Positions 44,101 to 55,916 of a DNA stretch of 64,000 nt are shown piece after piece. Under the pieces are notes generated by a model. That model worked only from the letters and a program-made list of their open reading frames with translations. It ran no database searches and was not told where the DNA came from. The position numbers and the translations under genes are program-made. The first letter of the stretch is position 1, and the number at the start of each line of letters is the position of its first letter. The stretch comes from Thereva unica (lineage: Eukaryota; Arthropoda; Insecta; Diptera; Therevidae), in assembly GCA_949987705.1 (NCBI GenBank), contig CATLJY010000227.1:1-64000 (forward strand), given 5' to 3'.

Positions 44101-45070
44101 TGTTACAGTGCCCTAATTTTAATAGGTTTGTTAGTTTTCTTAAACGATTTTCTACTGGATCTTCATCTCTATTAATCCCTACAAAGTTAAAGTTAGTCAA
44201 TTCCTCATATTGGACTTCCATATTATTTGTTTCTAAAATTATATCTTCCTCGTTGGAGTTTAAAATTAATGCATTTGCCTTATTATTTTGTGGTCTAACT
44301 ATCGTAGCCGCCAGGAATACGCCAGGGACAATTTCCCTTTTACGAATAACTACATCCTTATTAGTGAAAATTGGGATTTGCACTATCGTCTCTGCTCTTG
44401 CAGGGATAGTAACTGGGTTTTGTAAGGGGCTTCGCTCAGCTTCCCTTTGATAATCGTAATTATCTTCCGATTTATTGTCTACGTCTCTTAATATATCTTC
44501 ATTTATTTCATTAGTTAACTTCGAATTAGTTCCTTCTATTTCGTCTGACAAATCATAAAGAGGTGGGCTTATGGCTTTGAATCCCGAGCTCTGAAAAGTC
44601 TTACTAACATTTTCCCCGGTTATTCCCATGTTTTCATCCTCGTCTGATTCCTCAGCTTCGGGTTTCGGTCTAATTGCTATGATTTCTCTCAAATTATCTA
44701 TAATGCAGGTATGTTTCTTTATAAAATCGTTTCCTAATAATGCATCGTACGCTAAGGTGGCTCCTGGTTTTAACAAAAAGAAATTATGGTTTATCAAGCA
44801 GTGACCTGTTGCATTGGCGAACTCGAGGGCCACTTTGAATGATCCAAGCGTAGGGAACAATTCTCCATATATGGTTTCGATTATACAATGAGTATTTAAA
44901 TTATCGGGATTTATCCCGGTTTCATATTTAATTAAACTTACTTCGGATCCCGAATCAATCAAAAAGGTTAAACATTTCTGTGTAGGCCACCGAATGGGTA
45001 AAGTTATAGTTGATTGGTTTCCTACACTATTAAGGTCTACTTCTATTACTATATTACTAGGAGTTATTGC
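41108..45070 (-). pseudogene. pol: Gypsy-C Pol (PR-RT-RNase H-integrase) with one TGA
   Basis: In the -1 frame relative to gag. Protease LIDSGSEVSLI. RT motifs VVDFRKLNEITI, TLDLANGFHQI, MPFGLRNAPATFQRLMN and YVDD. RNase H TTDASDMALGAVLSQG. An in-frame TGA at 42983-42985 interrupts RNase H just after DLPICY; the frame continues normally (SRTLNAAETKYSTTEKELLA, TDHRPLQWLM). Integrase shows [39 protein letters not shown] and YHPQTNGALERSHR. The rest is intact, so a single base-scale lesion separates it from an open Pol. No clear slippery heptamer was found at the gag end. Confidence 0.9.
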
Positions 45071-46194
45071 CGGTGTACATCGGCTCTGAATTCTATTCGA
45101 GAAGGACCGCCGACTACGTCTTCTCGATTCATGGCGTTTCCCGCATTATAATTGTCTCTATTCGTAATGCTCGATTCCGTAGTAGGGTCGGTCGTTATTT
45201 GAATAGGAGGGCCTGGATCGTTTCCCGAACTTATCGAAGCGTAATTTACGTTCCTCCTGTCTTGAAAAGGCATTTGCCTTTCTTCATTCAGTCTTCCCGT
45301 ATGGTTGCGTTGCCCATTACCGAAATTTCGGACTTGTTTGTCGATATTCACGCGATTCGAATATTGTTGGTTTCGCGGTGCCGTCTGTCGTATTTGTTGT
45401 CCGTAGGACGAATCTCTTCTTCCTCCATACGAGACATGATTTACTTCCCTTTTTATGGGCCGCGGAAAATCAAAACTCTGTCTTCTTTGGTTCCGATAAC
45501 ACGATTCAGACGTGTGACCGCGTTGGTTACATGTGTTACAGACTTGTACCGGCCGGGGGATAGGTTTGGGGGCAAATCGAGGTTGTGGAGTGTTGCGCTC
45601 CATCCGAACAGAATGTTGCATGGCATATGTAATGGATTTTTTTAGATCCATTTCTCCATGTGCTTTAACTATAAGTTTGAGGCTATGGCTCCTCAACCCG
45701 TCCTCGAATACCTGCACAGCTAATTTATCGTTCTCTTTAATTAGGAATTTACGCACTTCTTCTCCCTCGACTTCGGCGTAAGTCGCGGAGTTTAGTGCTG
45801 TTAATAAGCTGATGATTTTGTCACCGAATTCTTTGATGCTTTCTTTGAAAGCCTGTCTTGCAGCCAGAAGCTCATTTTGTGCTTCGGACCTTGACTTTTC
45901 TTCCTTGAACTGGGCTTTGAGGTCACTGGTCAGTTCAGCCCAAGTTCCATAAGTTTTGAATCGGGTGAATTCGTATGCTGGACCCTGTAGTTTGGTCTGC
46001 ACTACTTTGAGGAAAAGACTAGTTTCACTAGCGGTTTTTGCGTACGAAAACAGAATATCGCCGCAAGAAATGAATTTTGTAATTTCCGGCGGATTTCCGG
46101 AAAATTCAGGGACAAAACTTGAAATATCGGATAGACCAATTTGCATCTCCATTCTGTCTCGTGGTTCTTGACTTTCTTCAAGTATACAAGGCAA
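45064..46194 (-). CDS. gag: Gypsy-C Gag, about 360-376 aa
   Basis: Particle protein of the errantivirus-like element. The capsid-like region includes FVPEFSGNPPEITKFI and GPAYEFTRFKTYGTWAEL. One CCHC knuckle, CNTCNQRGHTSESC, lies at about 217-230, then a Gln/Asn/Arg-rich tail. The open frame begins at a non-ATG position; the first in-frame ATGs are near 46152 and 46146, so the true start is uncertain. It ends at TAA 45064-45066, overlapping pol. Confidence 0.85.
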   Translation of the reverse strand: MPCILEESQEPRDRMEMQIGLSDISSFVPEFSGNPPEITKFISCGDILFSYAKTASETSLFLKVVQTKLQGPAYEFTRFKTYGTWAELTSDLKAQFKEEKSRSEAQNELLAARQAFKESIKEFGDKIISLLTALNSATYAEVEGEEVRKFLIKENDKLAVQVFEDGLRSHSLKLIVKAHGEMDLKKSITYAMQHSVRMERNTPQPRFAPKPIPRPVQVCNTCNQRGHTSESCYRNQRRQSFDFPRPIKREVNHVSYGGRRDSSYGQQIRQTAPRNQQYSNRVNIDKQVRNFGNGQRNHTGRLNEERQMPFQDRRNVNYASISSGNDPGPPIQITTDPTTESSITNRDNYNAGNAMNREDVVGGPSRIEFRADVHRQ

Positions 46195-47260
46195 AGCTGG
46201 CTGCGACGCCAGTCTTGCACGACTTCTAGTTAGAATTTTGTTTTAGTCCAGAGGGAGCGAAGAAGAATTCAATGTATAAAATGTGATGTCGCGACTATCT
46301 TTACACAACACAATTTTATAATAATTAAAATGATTTATTATATTTTATTTGATTTCAATCGCGTAATAATCAACGAGAAGAAGCTACTGCTATTATCATA
46401 CAACAGAAAACTTTGGTATTAAGTAAACCCTTGTTTCGACTGTTCAGGGCGAAAGTGTATTTGTCGAATACTTTAAAACTTTAAATTGGAAAATGTTGAT
46501 TTCACGCGTTTCGAATGAGAGGCAATCCTTCCAAAACTCAATCATTAAAATTGCAGGTTTGAACACAGAACCTATTCTTGAATCTATTTTTGATTATATT
46601 GTACCGTGTAACAACCAATTTAATAAACGATAAAAAGAAACAAATCCAAAAATCGATTTTCACTTAATGCAAACAAAAATCTCTTTAAATTAATAATCGA
46701 ACAATTTCACCAATACAATTTGTTTCCCCACGATTTTAAGATAGATTATTAGTTTCTGGAGCACAAACCCTTCTCACAATTTTTCACTCATTTGCTTAGT
46801 TACTTAATTGAAAATCGAAAAAAAAAAATATATATATATATATGCATCTTACTTGGTAGTAAACAACAAGAACAATCCTTCCAGTGGTGATGATAGTGCT
46901 TTGTTGTTGATGATAGTAGTATATATCGTTTGGTGGACAACAAGAACAATCCTTCCAGTGGTGATGATAGTGTTTTGTTGTTGATGATAGTGGTATATAT
47001 CGTTTGGTAGACAACAAGAACAATCCTTCCAGTGGTGATGATAGTGTTTTGTTCCTCACGTGATTGGATAGGTACTGCTTAGCTTCTCAGCAGATACTAG
47101 TAGGAGTACATCAACTGCAGGAGTACATAAGATGAGGAGGACAAAAATAAACCCTAAAAGAAGTCTGTTTGTTTATATATAAAAAATTAAGGTGATCAAA
47201 GTGAGCTCCAGTAGCCGTATCAAAATAGAGTAGCCAGGACTAATAAATCAAATCAAATCG
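46195..47260 (-). other. Gypsy-C leader with 74-bp tandem repeats
   Basis: Untranslated leader. Copies of a 74-bp unit (CAACAAGAACAATCCTTCCAG...) lie at 46864-46937 and 46938-47011, with a partial third from 47012. Confidence 0.88.
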
Positions 47261-47278
47261 ATCCCACCGCTGCCACCA
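47261..47278 (-). promoter_or_regulatory. Gypsy-C primer-binding site (tRNA-Leu type)
   Basis: On the minus strand TGGTGGCAGCGGTGGGAT begins one base after the LTR. It complements the 3' end of an insect tRNA-Leu isoacceptor (…ATCCCACCGCTGCCACCA) as I remember it. Drosophila errantiviruses are usually described with tRNA-Lys or tRNA-Ser primers. Confidence 0.72.
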
Positions 47279-47279
47279 G

Positions 47280-47854
47280 TGTTGTCTCCCGTCTCTACAC
47301 CGTGCCTTCCTTCTGGTGAGGAGTGTAGACGGGGGAGCTTGAACTACGCAATTACAGGTATTTGAAAAAGATTAAACACTGAACTTTATTTTAACGAATT
47401 AACTTTATTTTAATTAAATTGACTTTCTTTTAATTAAATTAACTTTATTTTAAATTAAATTAACTTTATTTTAATTAACTTGTACATGTACGTTAGTGTA
47501 AAGACCCGATACCGGCGCGTCCGCTCTCTATTGCGGTTGGTTCAAAACTCGCCTTCAGTTAGTTATTAGGCTCAAAGCGAACCCTCGGGACGCTTTGCAT
47601 TATCAGCAGATTTATATCATAAGTCCAAGCGTGGCTTGGGTTTCCGGCGTATGCACAAGTGGGCAATGTGTAATTTAATACGTTAGAATAAATAACATAG
47701 TCATCGTAAATTTGAAGAATTTATGATGACTCTAATACTTTTGCAAGTTCGTTAAAAGAAAGAAAAAGAATTTTGATAAGTGCAATGCACTTGACGATTG
47801 GAAATTTATGCCAATTGTGCTGTTTACAGTATATACTGTTATGGGATCATAACA
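47280..47854 (-). repeat. Gypsy-C 5' LTR (element orientation)
   Basis: 575-bp partner of 37850-38424, followed by the AGTC duplication. Confidence 0.95.
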
Positions 47855-48877
47855 AGTCATATTACAGTTAAACCGTTATCAGTAAAGTGCTTAAGTTCTT
47901 TGTTATCAGATTCTGTTACTTTTGGATACCAACGGAACAGTGTTTTGTAATTAATATAAAGCGGAAGTCATATTACAGTTAAACCGTTATCAGTAAAGAG
48001 CTTAAGTTCTTTGTTATCAGATTCTGTTACTTTTGGATACCAACGTTTTCAAGCCAGTTATTTTGAAGCGGTTATCTGAGAAACCGTTAACTATTACATT
48101 CTAAGGAAGAATCAAACATAACTGACTGCAAGAATTATTCGGAAATTACTGTAAGTCCGTTCCATTTTTGTCTATATTTCCTAACAGTGAATATTATACA
48201 TATGTGCAAATTGATAAATTATTGTGAAGAGAAAATTTGGAGTCACATGGAATAAGAGGCCATTAGTACATTTAAATGAATTGCGTTCAAGTACACTCAT
48301 CTTGCGTGCGATATGAGGTGCATGAAAACAAAGGAGCAAATAAAAATTGACTTTCAGTGACAGGATCGGGTTACTAATTCTGGGCTCTCACGCACTTCCT
48401 TCTCCTTGGTGTTTAATTATCTTACGACATTGCATAAATAATTCAACTCCGATAACAATATAGAATCTTGCCTACTTACTAACGTTAGTCATCTATAAAT
48501 TTGTAGACACGTGTTAACTTCACGAGCCATAGTCACAGTATCAAGATTCAAAGATAAATTACATTGCTTTATCTCCGCGGACCTTAGAATTTTCCGACAA
48601 TTTCCCCACGAGAAAAACAATCGTTGCGTAAAATTAAACTGATTTGACTTTCCATTATTTATTTCACTTACGTAAAAATCTACGCTGTTTATCATTACTC
48701 GCCTTCTATCTTCGAACAGTTCTACTCTCCCCACGGGATAACACTCTTGCTCATCGAAATGGAACAGAGACAGTAAACTCATCCTTTACGCAGAACGGAT
48801 TGAGAAATCCACTACTAATGTTTTGAAGACCGGTAGGGACAAACGTAACGCGGAATTTCTAAAGGCGCCGCATTGAA
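47855..48877 (+). other. BEL-D leader, with a 111-bp tandem duplication
   Basis: The unit AGTCATATTACAGTTAAACC... at 47855-47965 repeats at 47966-48045. The sequence TTAATATAAAGC-GAAGTC before Gypsy-C (37830-37849) is the counterpart of that at about 47951-47969, which confirms where Gypsy-C landed. The rest has no gene. Confidence 0.75.
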
Positions 48878-51800
48878 TTGATCCACTCATACTGGAAGCA
48901 GTTCCAAGAAACCCATGACAACATGTATGAAGCTGCTACTGACGAGGAACAAAAATCCTTTAATACCGACCTATATTACGACGTTGAGAACATTTACATG
49001 GAGACTGTGGGGTGGTTACAAGACCAACTTAATGAACACAATCCTCAAACCACGGATGACAAGGAGACACTCTCCAACGCTAATACATCCTCATTCATCC
49101 AGCCTAAACAATTGATTCACAATCTACCTAAGTTAAATATCCCTACTTTCGCTGGATCCTACCTCGAATGGCCGTCTTTCCGTGCAACTTTTCAGTCACT
49201 CATCCACGAAAATGATTCCATCTCACAGATACAAAAAATGCACTACTTGAAATCCGCTGTCTCAGGTGAAGCAGCAACTCTTATCAAGCACTTATCCATC
49301 ACTCCGCAGAACTATGTCTCCGCTTGGGGAGTCTTGGTGACACGCTACGAAAATAAACGTGTTTTGGTCAACTCAAACCTGAAGATACTCATGTCAATAC
49401 AGAAGATGACAACCGAATCCTTCAATGAAATACGACGCGTTCTTGATGGATTTACTCAAGCCGTAACCCAACTTAAAAATCTAGAGAGGCCTGTTATATA
49501 CTGGGACGACTGGCTTGTGTTCTTGCTTTCTCAAAAGCTGGATCCTAATACTCGCAAGGAGTGGGAAGCTTCTATCAGTCAGTCTACTGAAGTACCTGCT
49601 TTCACTCTCTGCGACTTCCTTGCCGCCAGACTACACACTTTACACGCTTTAAATGATCATCCCATGCCATCTGTTAAAACTAACATCGTCAAACACGGAA
49701 ATGCCAGACCCGCTCACACATCCTTACGCAGTTATCACGTAACATCAGGAAAGTCATGCTTATGCAGTCGTGAGAAACATCTACTCTTATTTTGTCCTAA
49801 GTTTAGGGCAAAAACAAATAACGAACGTTTTGAATTTTTTCGTCTCAACAACTCCTGTTACAATTGCCTCAGCAATAATCATAATGTGCACGAGTGCCCA
49901 TCTATGAATCGATGCAAGCACTGTAAACAAAAACACCACACAATGCTACATGAATACCATAACGTTGCCAGTTCAACTTCATCAGCACAATCGGAGCAAA
50001 AATCTGCTTGTCCCACTGCATCGCCAACTAGAGTCCTTCTAGCCTGTAGCCACTACACACCAAGCCATGTCTTACTAGCTACTGCTAGTATCCTAGTGCA
50101 GTCTCCTGAAGGTCGAACTGCTCGTGCTCGTGCATTGCTAGACCAAGGCTCTGAATCTAACTTCATAACAACATCACTCGCAAATACACTGAGGCTTAGG
50201 AAGAGCCGAATAAGTATTCCAGTACTTGGAATTATGGAATGCAACGCCGGGACAGCAGAAGCATTTGCTACACACAACATATTAACATCATCAGACCCAC
50301 CTTGTGTTATCCCAGTTCAATCCTTGATAGTTCCTACGGTAGCTAATTTGGTTCCAGCCCGGAAGATACAAAACTCAACATGGCCACATATAATGGACTT
50401 ACAACTAGCCGACCCCGAGTTCCACACGCCATCACGCATCGATTTAATTTTAGGAGCCGAGGTCTACGCTAAGGTCTTATTAGACGGAGTCTGGCGAGGT
50501 CCCGATGGAACACCCATCGCTCAAGCCACTTCTCTAGGTTGGATTTTGTCTGGCCCATTGGGTGAAGAAACTCCACCACATCACTTCACGCTTCATTCAC
50601 ACTGTGCATTACTTGACGTTGACCAGTCACTTCGACGCTTCTGGGAAATTGAAGATACACCAAACAAGATGCTATTAACTCCTCAAGAAGAAGAATGTGA
50701 GAACGTATTTCTACACTCCCACACTAGAGACGCAGAAGGACGATACCTTGTGCGACTCCCAATGAAATCCTATGTTTTACACCTAGGAGATTCACGCACG
50801 GCGACAGTGTCGACATTACTCCGACTAGAAAAAGGGTTTGCTTTAGATAGTAGCTTACATCGCGATTATTCAGACCGCTTGGAAGAATACTGTACACTAG
50901 AGCATTTGGAACACGTTGTTGATGAACAAGAGAACGATCTTCGTCAATTCTACCTTCCTCATCATGCTGTCTTGAAGCCTAGCAGTACAACAACAAAGCT
51001 ACGAGTCGTTTTCAATGGATAACAACAAACCAGCACGGGCCTGTCTCTAAACGATCTCCTCCACATTGGGCCTAAACTACAAAATGATATTTTGCATGTT
51101 ATCATTAAATGGCGACTTTAGCCATTTGTCTTCACGGCTGACATAGAAAAAATGTACCGCCAGATACTGGTCCATAAAGATGACGTCGATCTCCAACGCA
51201 TCCTGTGGCGTCGCACACCACAAGAGCCAATTAGATGCTATCGATTGGTAACTGTCACCTACGGTACTGCCTGTGCCCCTTATTTAGCATGCAGGACACT
51301 ACTCCAGCTTTGTAACGACTATCAACATGAATTTCCTTCTGCTGTAAAAGTCGTGCGAGATCATTTCTATGTGGATGATGCACTCTTTGGTGCCTACGAT
51401 AATCAGTCTGCTCTGCACATCAAGACAGAGGTGCGTAATCTACTAAGTAAAGGTGGATTCAAACTACGAAAATGGTTGGCTAATTCACCAAAACTCATCA
51501 GCGACATTCCTGAAGAGGATCGTGAACTTAAAACCCAGGTTAAAATAGTAGAAGATGCACAGGTCAAAACTCTAGGGCTTGGATGGAATCCTTCACAAGA
51601 CAAGTTCATATTCCAGATTCATCTATCTCAGCAGGTTAGCTCCACCAAAAGAACTATACTCTCAGATGTAAGTCGCATTTACGATCCGCTTGGAAGGCTA
51701 TCCCCTACGACTATTATAGTTAAAGTATTCCTCCAAAAACTCTGGCTGGCCAAAGTGGACTGGGATGAAGAACTTTCAGAAGAACTTTCTATCAAGTGGA

Positions 51801-53918
51801 ACCACTATCGACAGCAAATGAACGAGCTTTCGTGCATTCAAATTGATCGATGGATGGGCACCACAGATCTATCCAATTCAACCATGAACCTTCAACTCCA
51901 CGGGTTTTGTGACGCATCACAAAGCGCATATGCTGCAGTGGTCTACCTCCGCATCGCCTCCGATCACCATGATGTTCGTATCTCGCTGGTGGCTTCCAAA
52001 TCTCGTGTGAGTCCGCTGAAAACTGTATCTTTGCCAAGACTCGAATTATGCGGAGCTACTTTGCTGGCTGAGTTTATAACAGCGGTGCAACATGAACCAT
52101 ACTCTATCAAGATCCCTGTGTATGCGTGGTCTGACTCAACGATAGTCCAAACATGGTTAGGAGATCATCCGTAACGCTGGAAGGTATTCGTCGCTAACCG
52201 AGTGTCCACCATTCATTCCATTACTCCACAAGCAACATGGCACCATTTGCCAACTGACGACAATCCTGCTGACTGCGCAACCCGAGAACTCTCGCCTGCT
52301 GAGTTGCAGTGCCACGAGCTTTGGTGGACTGGCCCTCAGTGGCTCAGAGAGAGTCAAGAATACTGGCCAAAGCGAGCACCGAACCGGTCGGTTGATCAAC
52401 CTCTTGAGGAACGACGAGAAACAACTATCCTCGTCGCTCACCAGCAAACTTCTTGTAACACACTTTTACATCGCTACTCCAACTTAGAGAAACTAGTCAG
52501 AATCACAGCCTATTGTTGTCGCTTCATCCATAATGCCTCCCATCAGTCTTCACAACGACAACGAGGTCACCTCACAGCTACTGAGAAAAAGCTCGCATTA
52601 GACAAATGGCTGCACATCACTCAACAATGCTCATACCCTAAAGAAATTGCGGACTTAACGAAAGGCACACCTCTCTCTACCAAGAGCAAGATTTGCAATT
52701 TAACACCGTTTGTAGATGACCAAGGATTTCTACGCGTCGGGGGAAGATTACAGCATGCTACACTATCATATGATGAGCGCTGTCCCATTATTTTACACAA
52801 AGACTCTCATTTAACTTGGTTGCTTGTTGATTATGCTCACAGCCGCACACTACACGGAGGCACTCAGCTCACTCTACATGACATTCGCACACGATACTGG
52901 ATCCCAAGTGGAAGAAATACGGTCAAAAAATTCATCCGAAGTTGTATCATCTGTCACCGATACCAAGCCAAGGTCAAAACTCAGATTATGAGTGTTTTAC
53001 CACGCAACCGTGTCCGACCTTCAAAACCGTTCGCTATTACGGGCGTCGACTATGCTGGCCCATTTAAAATCAAACCAATCAAGGGACGCGGCAAGACCAT
53101 CCTCAAATCGTACGTGGCAATTTTCGCTTGCTTTGCCACTCGTGCCGTGCACTTGGAACTCGTATTGGACTTAACTACAGAATCATTCCTCGCCGCGTTC
53201 AAACGCTTTGTAGCTCGACGAGGTCACTGCGCAAAAATTTACAGTGACAATGCAACGAACTTTGTGGGTGCTGCTCGAGAATTGGGGAAACATTTTCATC
53301 AACTTCACCAAGATTCCCGCTTGCTGCAGTCGTTGAACGATTATAATACGGAATGGCATTTTATCCCTCCTACCTCATCTCACTTCGGAGGTCTATGGGA
53401 AGCTGGTGTCAAGTCATTCAAACACCATCTGCGAAGAAGAAACTCTAACACTTATAGCTCAAGTTGAAGCATGCCTCAATTCTCGACCGTTAAGCCCGAT
53501 TAGTGATGATCCAGATGATTTACAGGCCTTGACACCGGGACACTTCCTGGTCAGATGTAACTTATTTACTGTACCAGAACCAAGCCTCATAGAAACCCCT
53601 GTAAATAGATTAACCAGATGGCAACTAGTTCAATCCATGTATGAACACTTATGGCAGCGATGGCATAAAGAGTACCTCCACGAGCTTCAAATCCGGAACA
53701 AATGGTCCCAACAACAAGACCCAGTACGAGTTAACGATTGAGTCCTGCTGAAGGAAGACAAACTCCCCCCTTCCAATTGGTTACTAGGAAGAATCACTGA
53801 GGTTCATCCGGGAGACGATGGCAACATCCGCGTTGTTTCTCTGAAGCACAAGAACGGCTATTGCAAACGTCCCATCGTAAAAATTTGTGTTCTTCCCATA
53901 AATTTTTCAGAACTGTAA
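48878..53918 (+). pseudogene. BEL-D Gag-PR-RT-RH-IN with four stops and a frame break
   Basis: Gag region LPKLNIPTFAGSYLEWPSF; Cys/His knuckles CYNCLSNNHNVHEC and CKHCKQKHH; protease-like LLDQGSESNFI (near residue 421); RT with FYVDD (near 830); RNase H with GFCDASQSAYAA, LPRLELCGA and WSDST. Integrase is present: GRLQHATLSYDERCPII, GVDYAGPF, YSDNATNFVGAA and FGGLWEAGVKSFKHH. In-frame stops: TAA 51020-51022, TAG 51119-51121, TAA 52172-52174, TGA 53739-53741. A small deletion near 53430 removes sequence and shifts the frame. The N terminus lacks a good ATG. Dead copy. Confidence 0.92.
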
Positions 53919-55124
53919 CATCTTAACTAGAAGGAGCCATGGCGGGCGGACCCGTCAACCTACCATTACGTTCTAGTAGGAGAGCTAGTGGGCCGTCCGA
54001 GTAACGGTGTGTCTGTAAGGCTAGAAATTCTTATGGTGAAGAGTCATAGTTGCCTAAGTACAATGACCATCGCCTGGCACGCCTTAGCCCTGCACGTCAT
54101 CAACCCCTATATTTTTGAGTGTAGGAAACATTGGAAAAAAAACTTGTTCCTGTAAGCTTGAAATTTTTTTACCATTTTGTTTATTTGTTATTAAGTTCAA
54201 AAAAAAAAATTGACAGGCGTTTTCGATGAGCACAAGTACCTGACAGGTGAGCCTGAAGGTGTATTATGTGTAAATTAAAATAAACTTTATTCTGTAAAGT
54301 TGAAATTTACAGATACATATGTTTCTTTAGACGATTTAAAGTAAGTTGGTACAATGACAGGCGGTTCTGGCTAGCATAAGTCCTTGACAGGCGAGGAGAA
54401 AGATGCTATGGGAGTGCGAGTAAGAGGCGTAGCATGAAAAATCATATCGTTGATGCAAATTACATTAAGTGAAAATAAAACTTATGGGTAAATATGGGAC
54501 CCCAATGCAGGAAAATCCGGATTTTTGTTATATTTTATAATTATAGTAGATAGTTTTACGAAAATTTTAAGATATCTTGCAGCGTCCTACGATGGTTTGT
54601 GGGGCTCTGGGAGGTAAAAATGTGGTTTAATTTAAGAGAAAAAGAGGTTTTTCTCTGAAATTACATATAAAAAACGCCATAAATAGATGGATGTATATAT
54701 AAATTGCGTGTTTATATATGAATTACATATAAAGACAGTCGGAAAAGGTGGGAAAAGGGGGACATAATAGATTTCTTGACGCTATAATTAAGAGAAAAAT
54801 CGTCGGAATTCAATGAATGTGTTTTGGATAAAATTGGTCCAGGGCAACAGGTGATAAAAAGCTAATAATAGTAGCGAAAACACGTTTTTTCACGTTTTGG
54901 GTACGAAAAAAATGTTGTTTTGGAAAACAAAAAATGCTACATTATATTAAGAACTATAATAAAGACGAAAATTCTGAGTTTTGGACCATTGATATCGGTC
55001 AATAGGTTTTTGCAGAAAAATTCAAAAAACCATTAAAAATGGCCGTTTTTTGACATTTAATTATAGGGAGTGTAATTATCGTAGAACCTTGCGTCAGGGC
55101 TTAAATTGTGGCCAATGATGGTGA
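53919..55124. other. Unassigned sequence between BEL-D pol and the Gypsy-B LTR
   Basis: No gene. It contains two copies of about 48 bases (about 54209-54257 and 54356-54404), each with TGACAGGCG at the start and TGACAGG(T/C)GAG near the end. It may be the remains of the BEL-D end or of another element. It does not match the BEL-D 5' LTR. Confidence 0.6.
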
Positions 55125-55916
55125 TATATTTCAGTATACTTGAGCGTTTTTATTTTTGCGTTTTGTTTTATATTACCATATTATTAATACCATTTCTATT
55201 GATTTTTTTGTGATACTTTGTTATAGTCTATTGTTTTTGCACATAGTACTTTTTAAGTTAACAGGAGTTTACAACCGTATTTTATTGAGCCTTCTCACAC
55301 GGTCCTTTTACGCTTTTACTCCTTTTGTTATTATTTAATATTTATCACTTTTTATTATACTTGAATATTACTGAACAACAATAATAATTTTAGCCACATA
55401 TGAAGTACTTTTACACATTTTATTTCTTTTCTTGTTGTTTGGAACTTGCACGTCCACTTTGATAACAATAAAAACTACGTTAAGTATTGTATTAAAATTG
55501 TAAAAAGACAACGTACTGGGCCCAGGGCGACGTTTTTATTGATAATGTCAGTATTTTTTTTGTGAGAGTTTGCTTCGTGGTAGAATTTCGAACTATCACT
55601 GAATTCATTTTATTGCGTTTTTTTTCTTCACACTTAACTGTATGATTACACATTTTGGTAGTTGTTGATAACTCTTGTTGTTGGTGATTAATAAATATAG
55701 ATTGATTTATCCTAGTTTTGTTCCCGGTTTTTCGAATAGGCATGATAGCCTAAATTGCTAAGTTTTTCCAAGATGGTTGGCGGGTTTCTATCCGGGGCTC
55801 TCATTCTTTGATATTTTGTGTTTGTGTCAGGCTCACTCTTCCGCAGAAAACCAACGGTGGCGCTCTAGGCTGAGCGAACGTTAACCTGGAATGACCTGAA
55901 GAGGACTGGCACTGAC

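Larger units (their letters stand above)
37850..47854 (-). mobile_element. Gypsy-C: errantivirus-like Gypsy with env
   Basis: LTRs are 37850-38424 and 47280-47854 (575 bp each, one difference noted: TGTTGTATCC versus TGTTGTCTCC). Duplication AGTC at 37846-37849 and 47855-47858. The minus strand reads LTR, primer-binding site, repeat-bearing leader, gag, pol, env, LTR. Young by LTR identity, yet pol has one in-frame stop and env one frame change. Inserted in the leader of BEL-D. Confidence 0.95.
37208..53918 (+). mobile_element. BEL-D: decayed BEL/Pao element carrying Gypsy-C
   Basis: Has a 5' LTR, a tRNA-Tyr-type primer-binding site with one mismatch, a leader interrupted by Gypsy-C, and a damaged gag-pol that does include integrase. 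No copy of its 5' LTR is found on the right, so the 3' LTR is missing and the true end (somewhere in 53919-55124) is uncertain. It lies inside the Gypsy-B 3' LTR. Confidence 0.82.
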
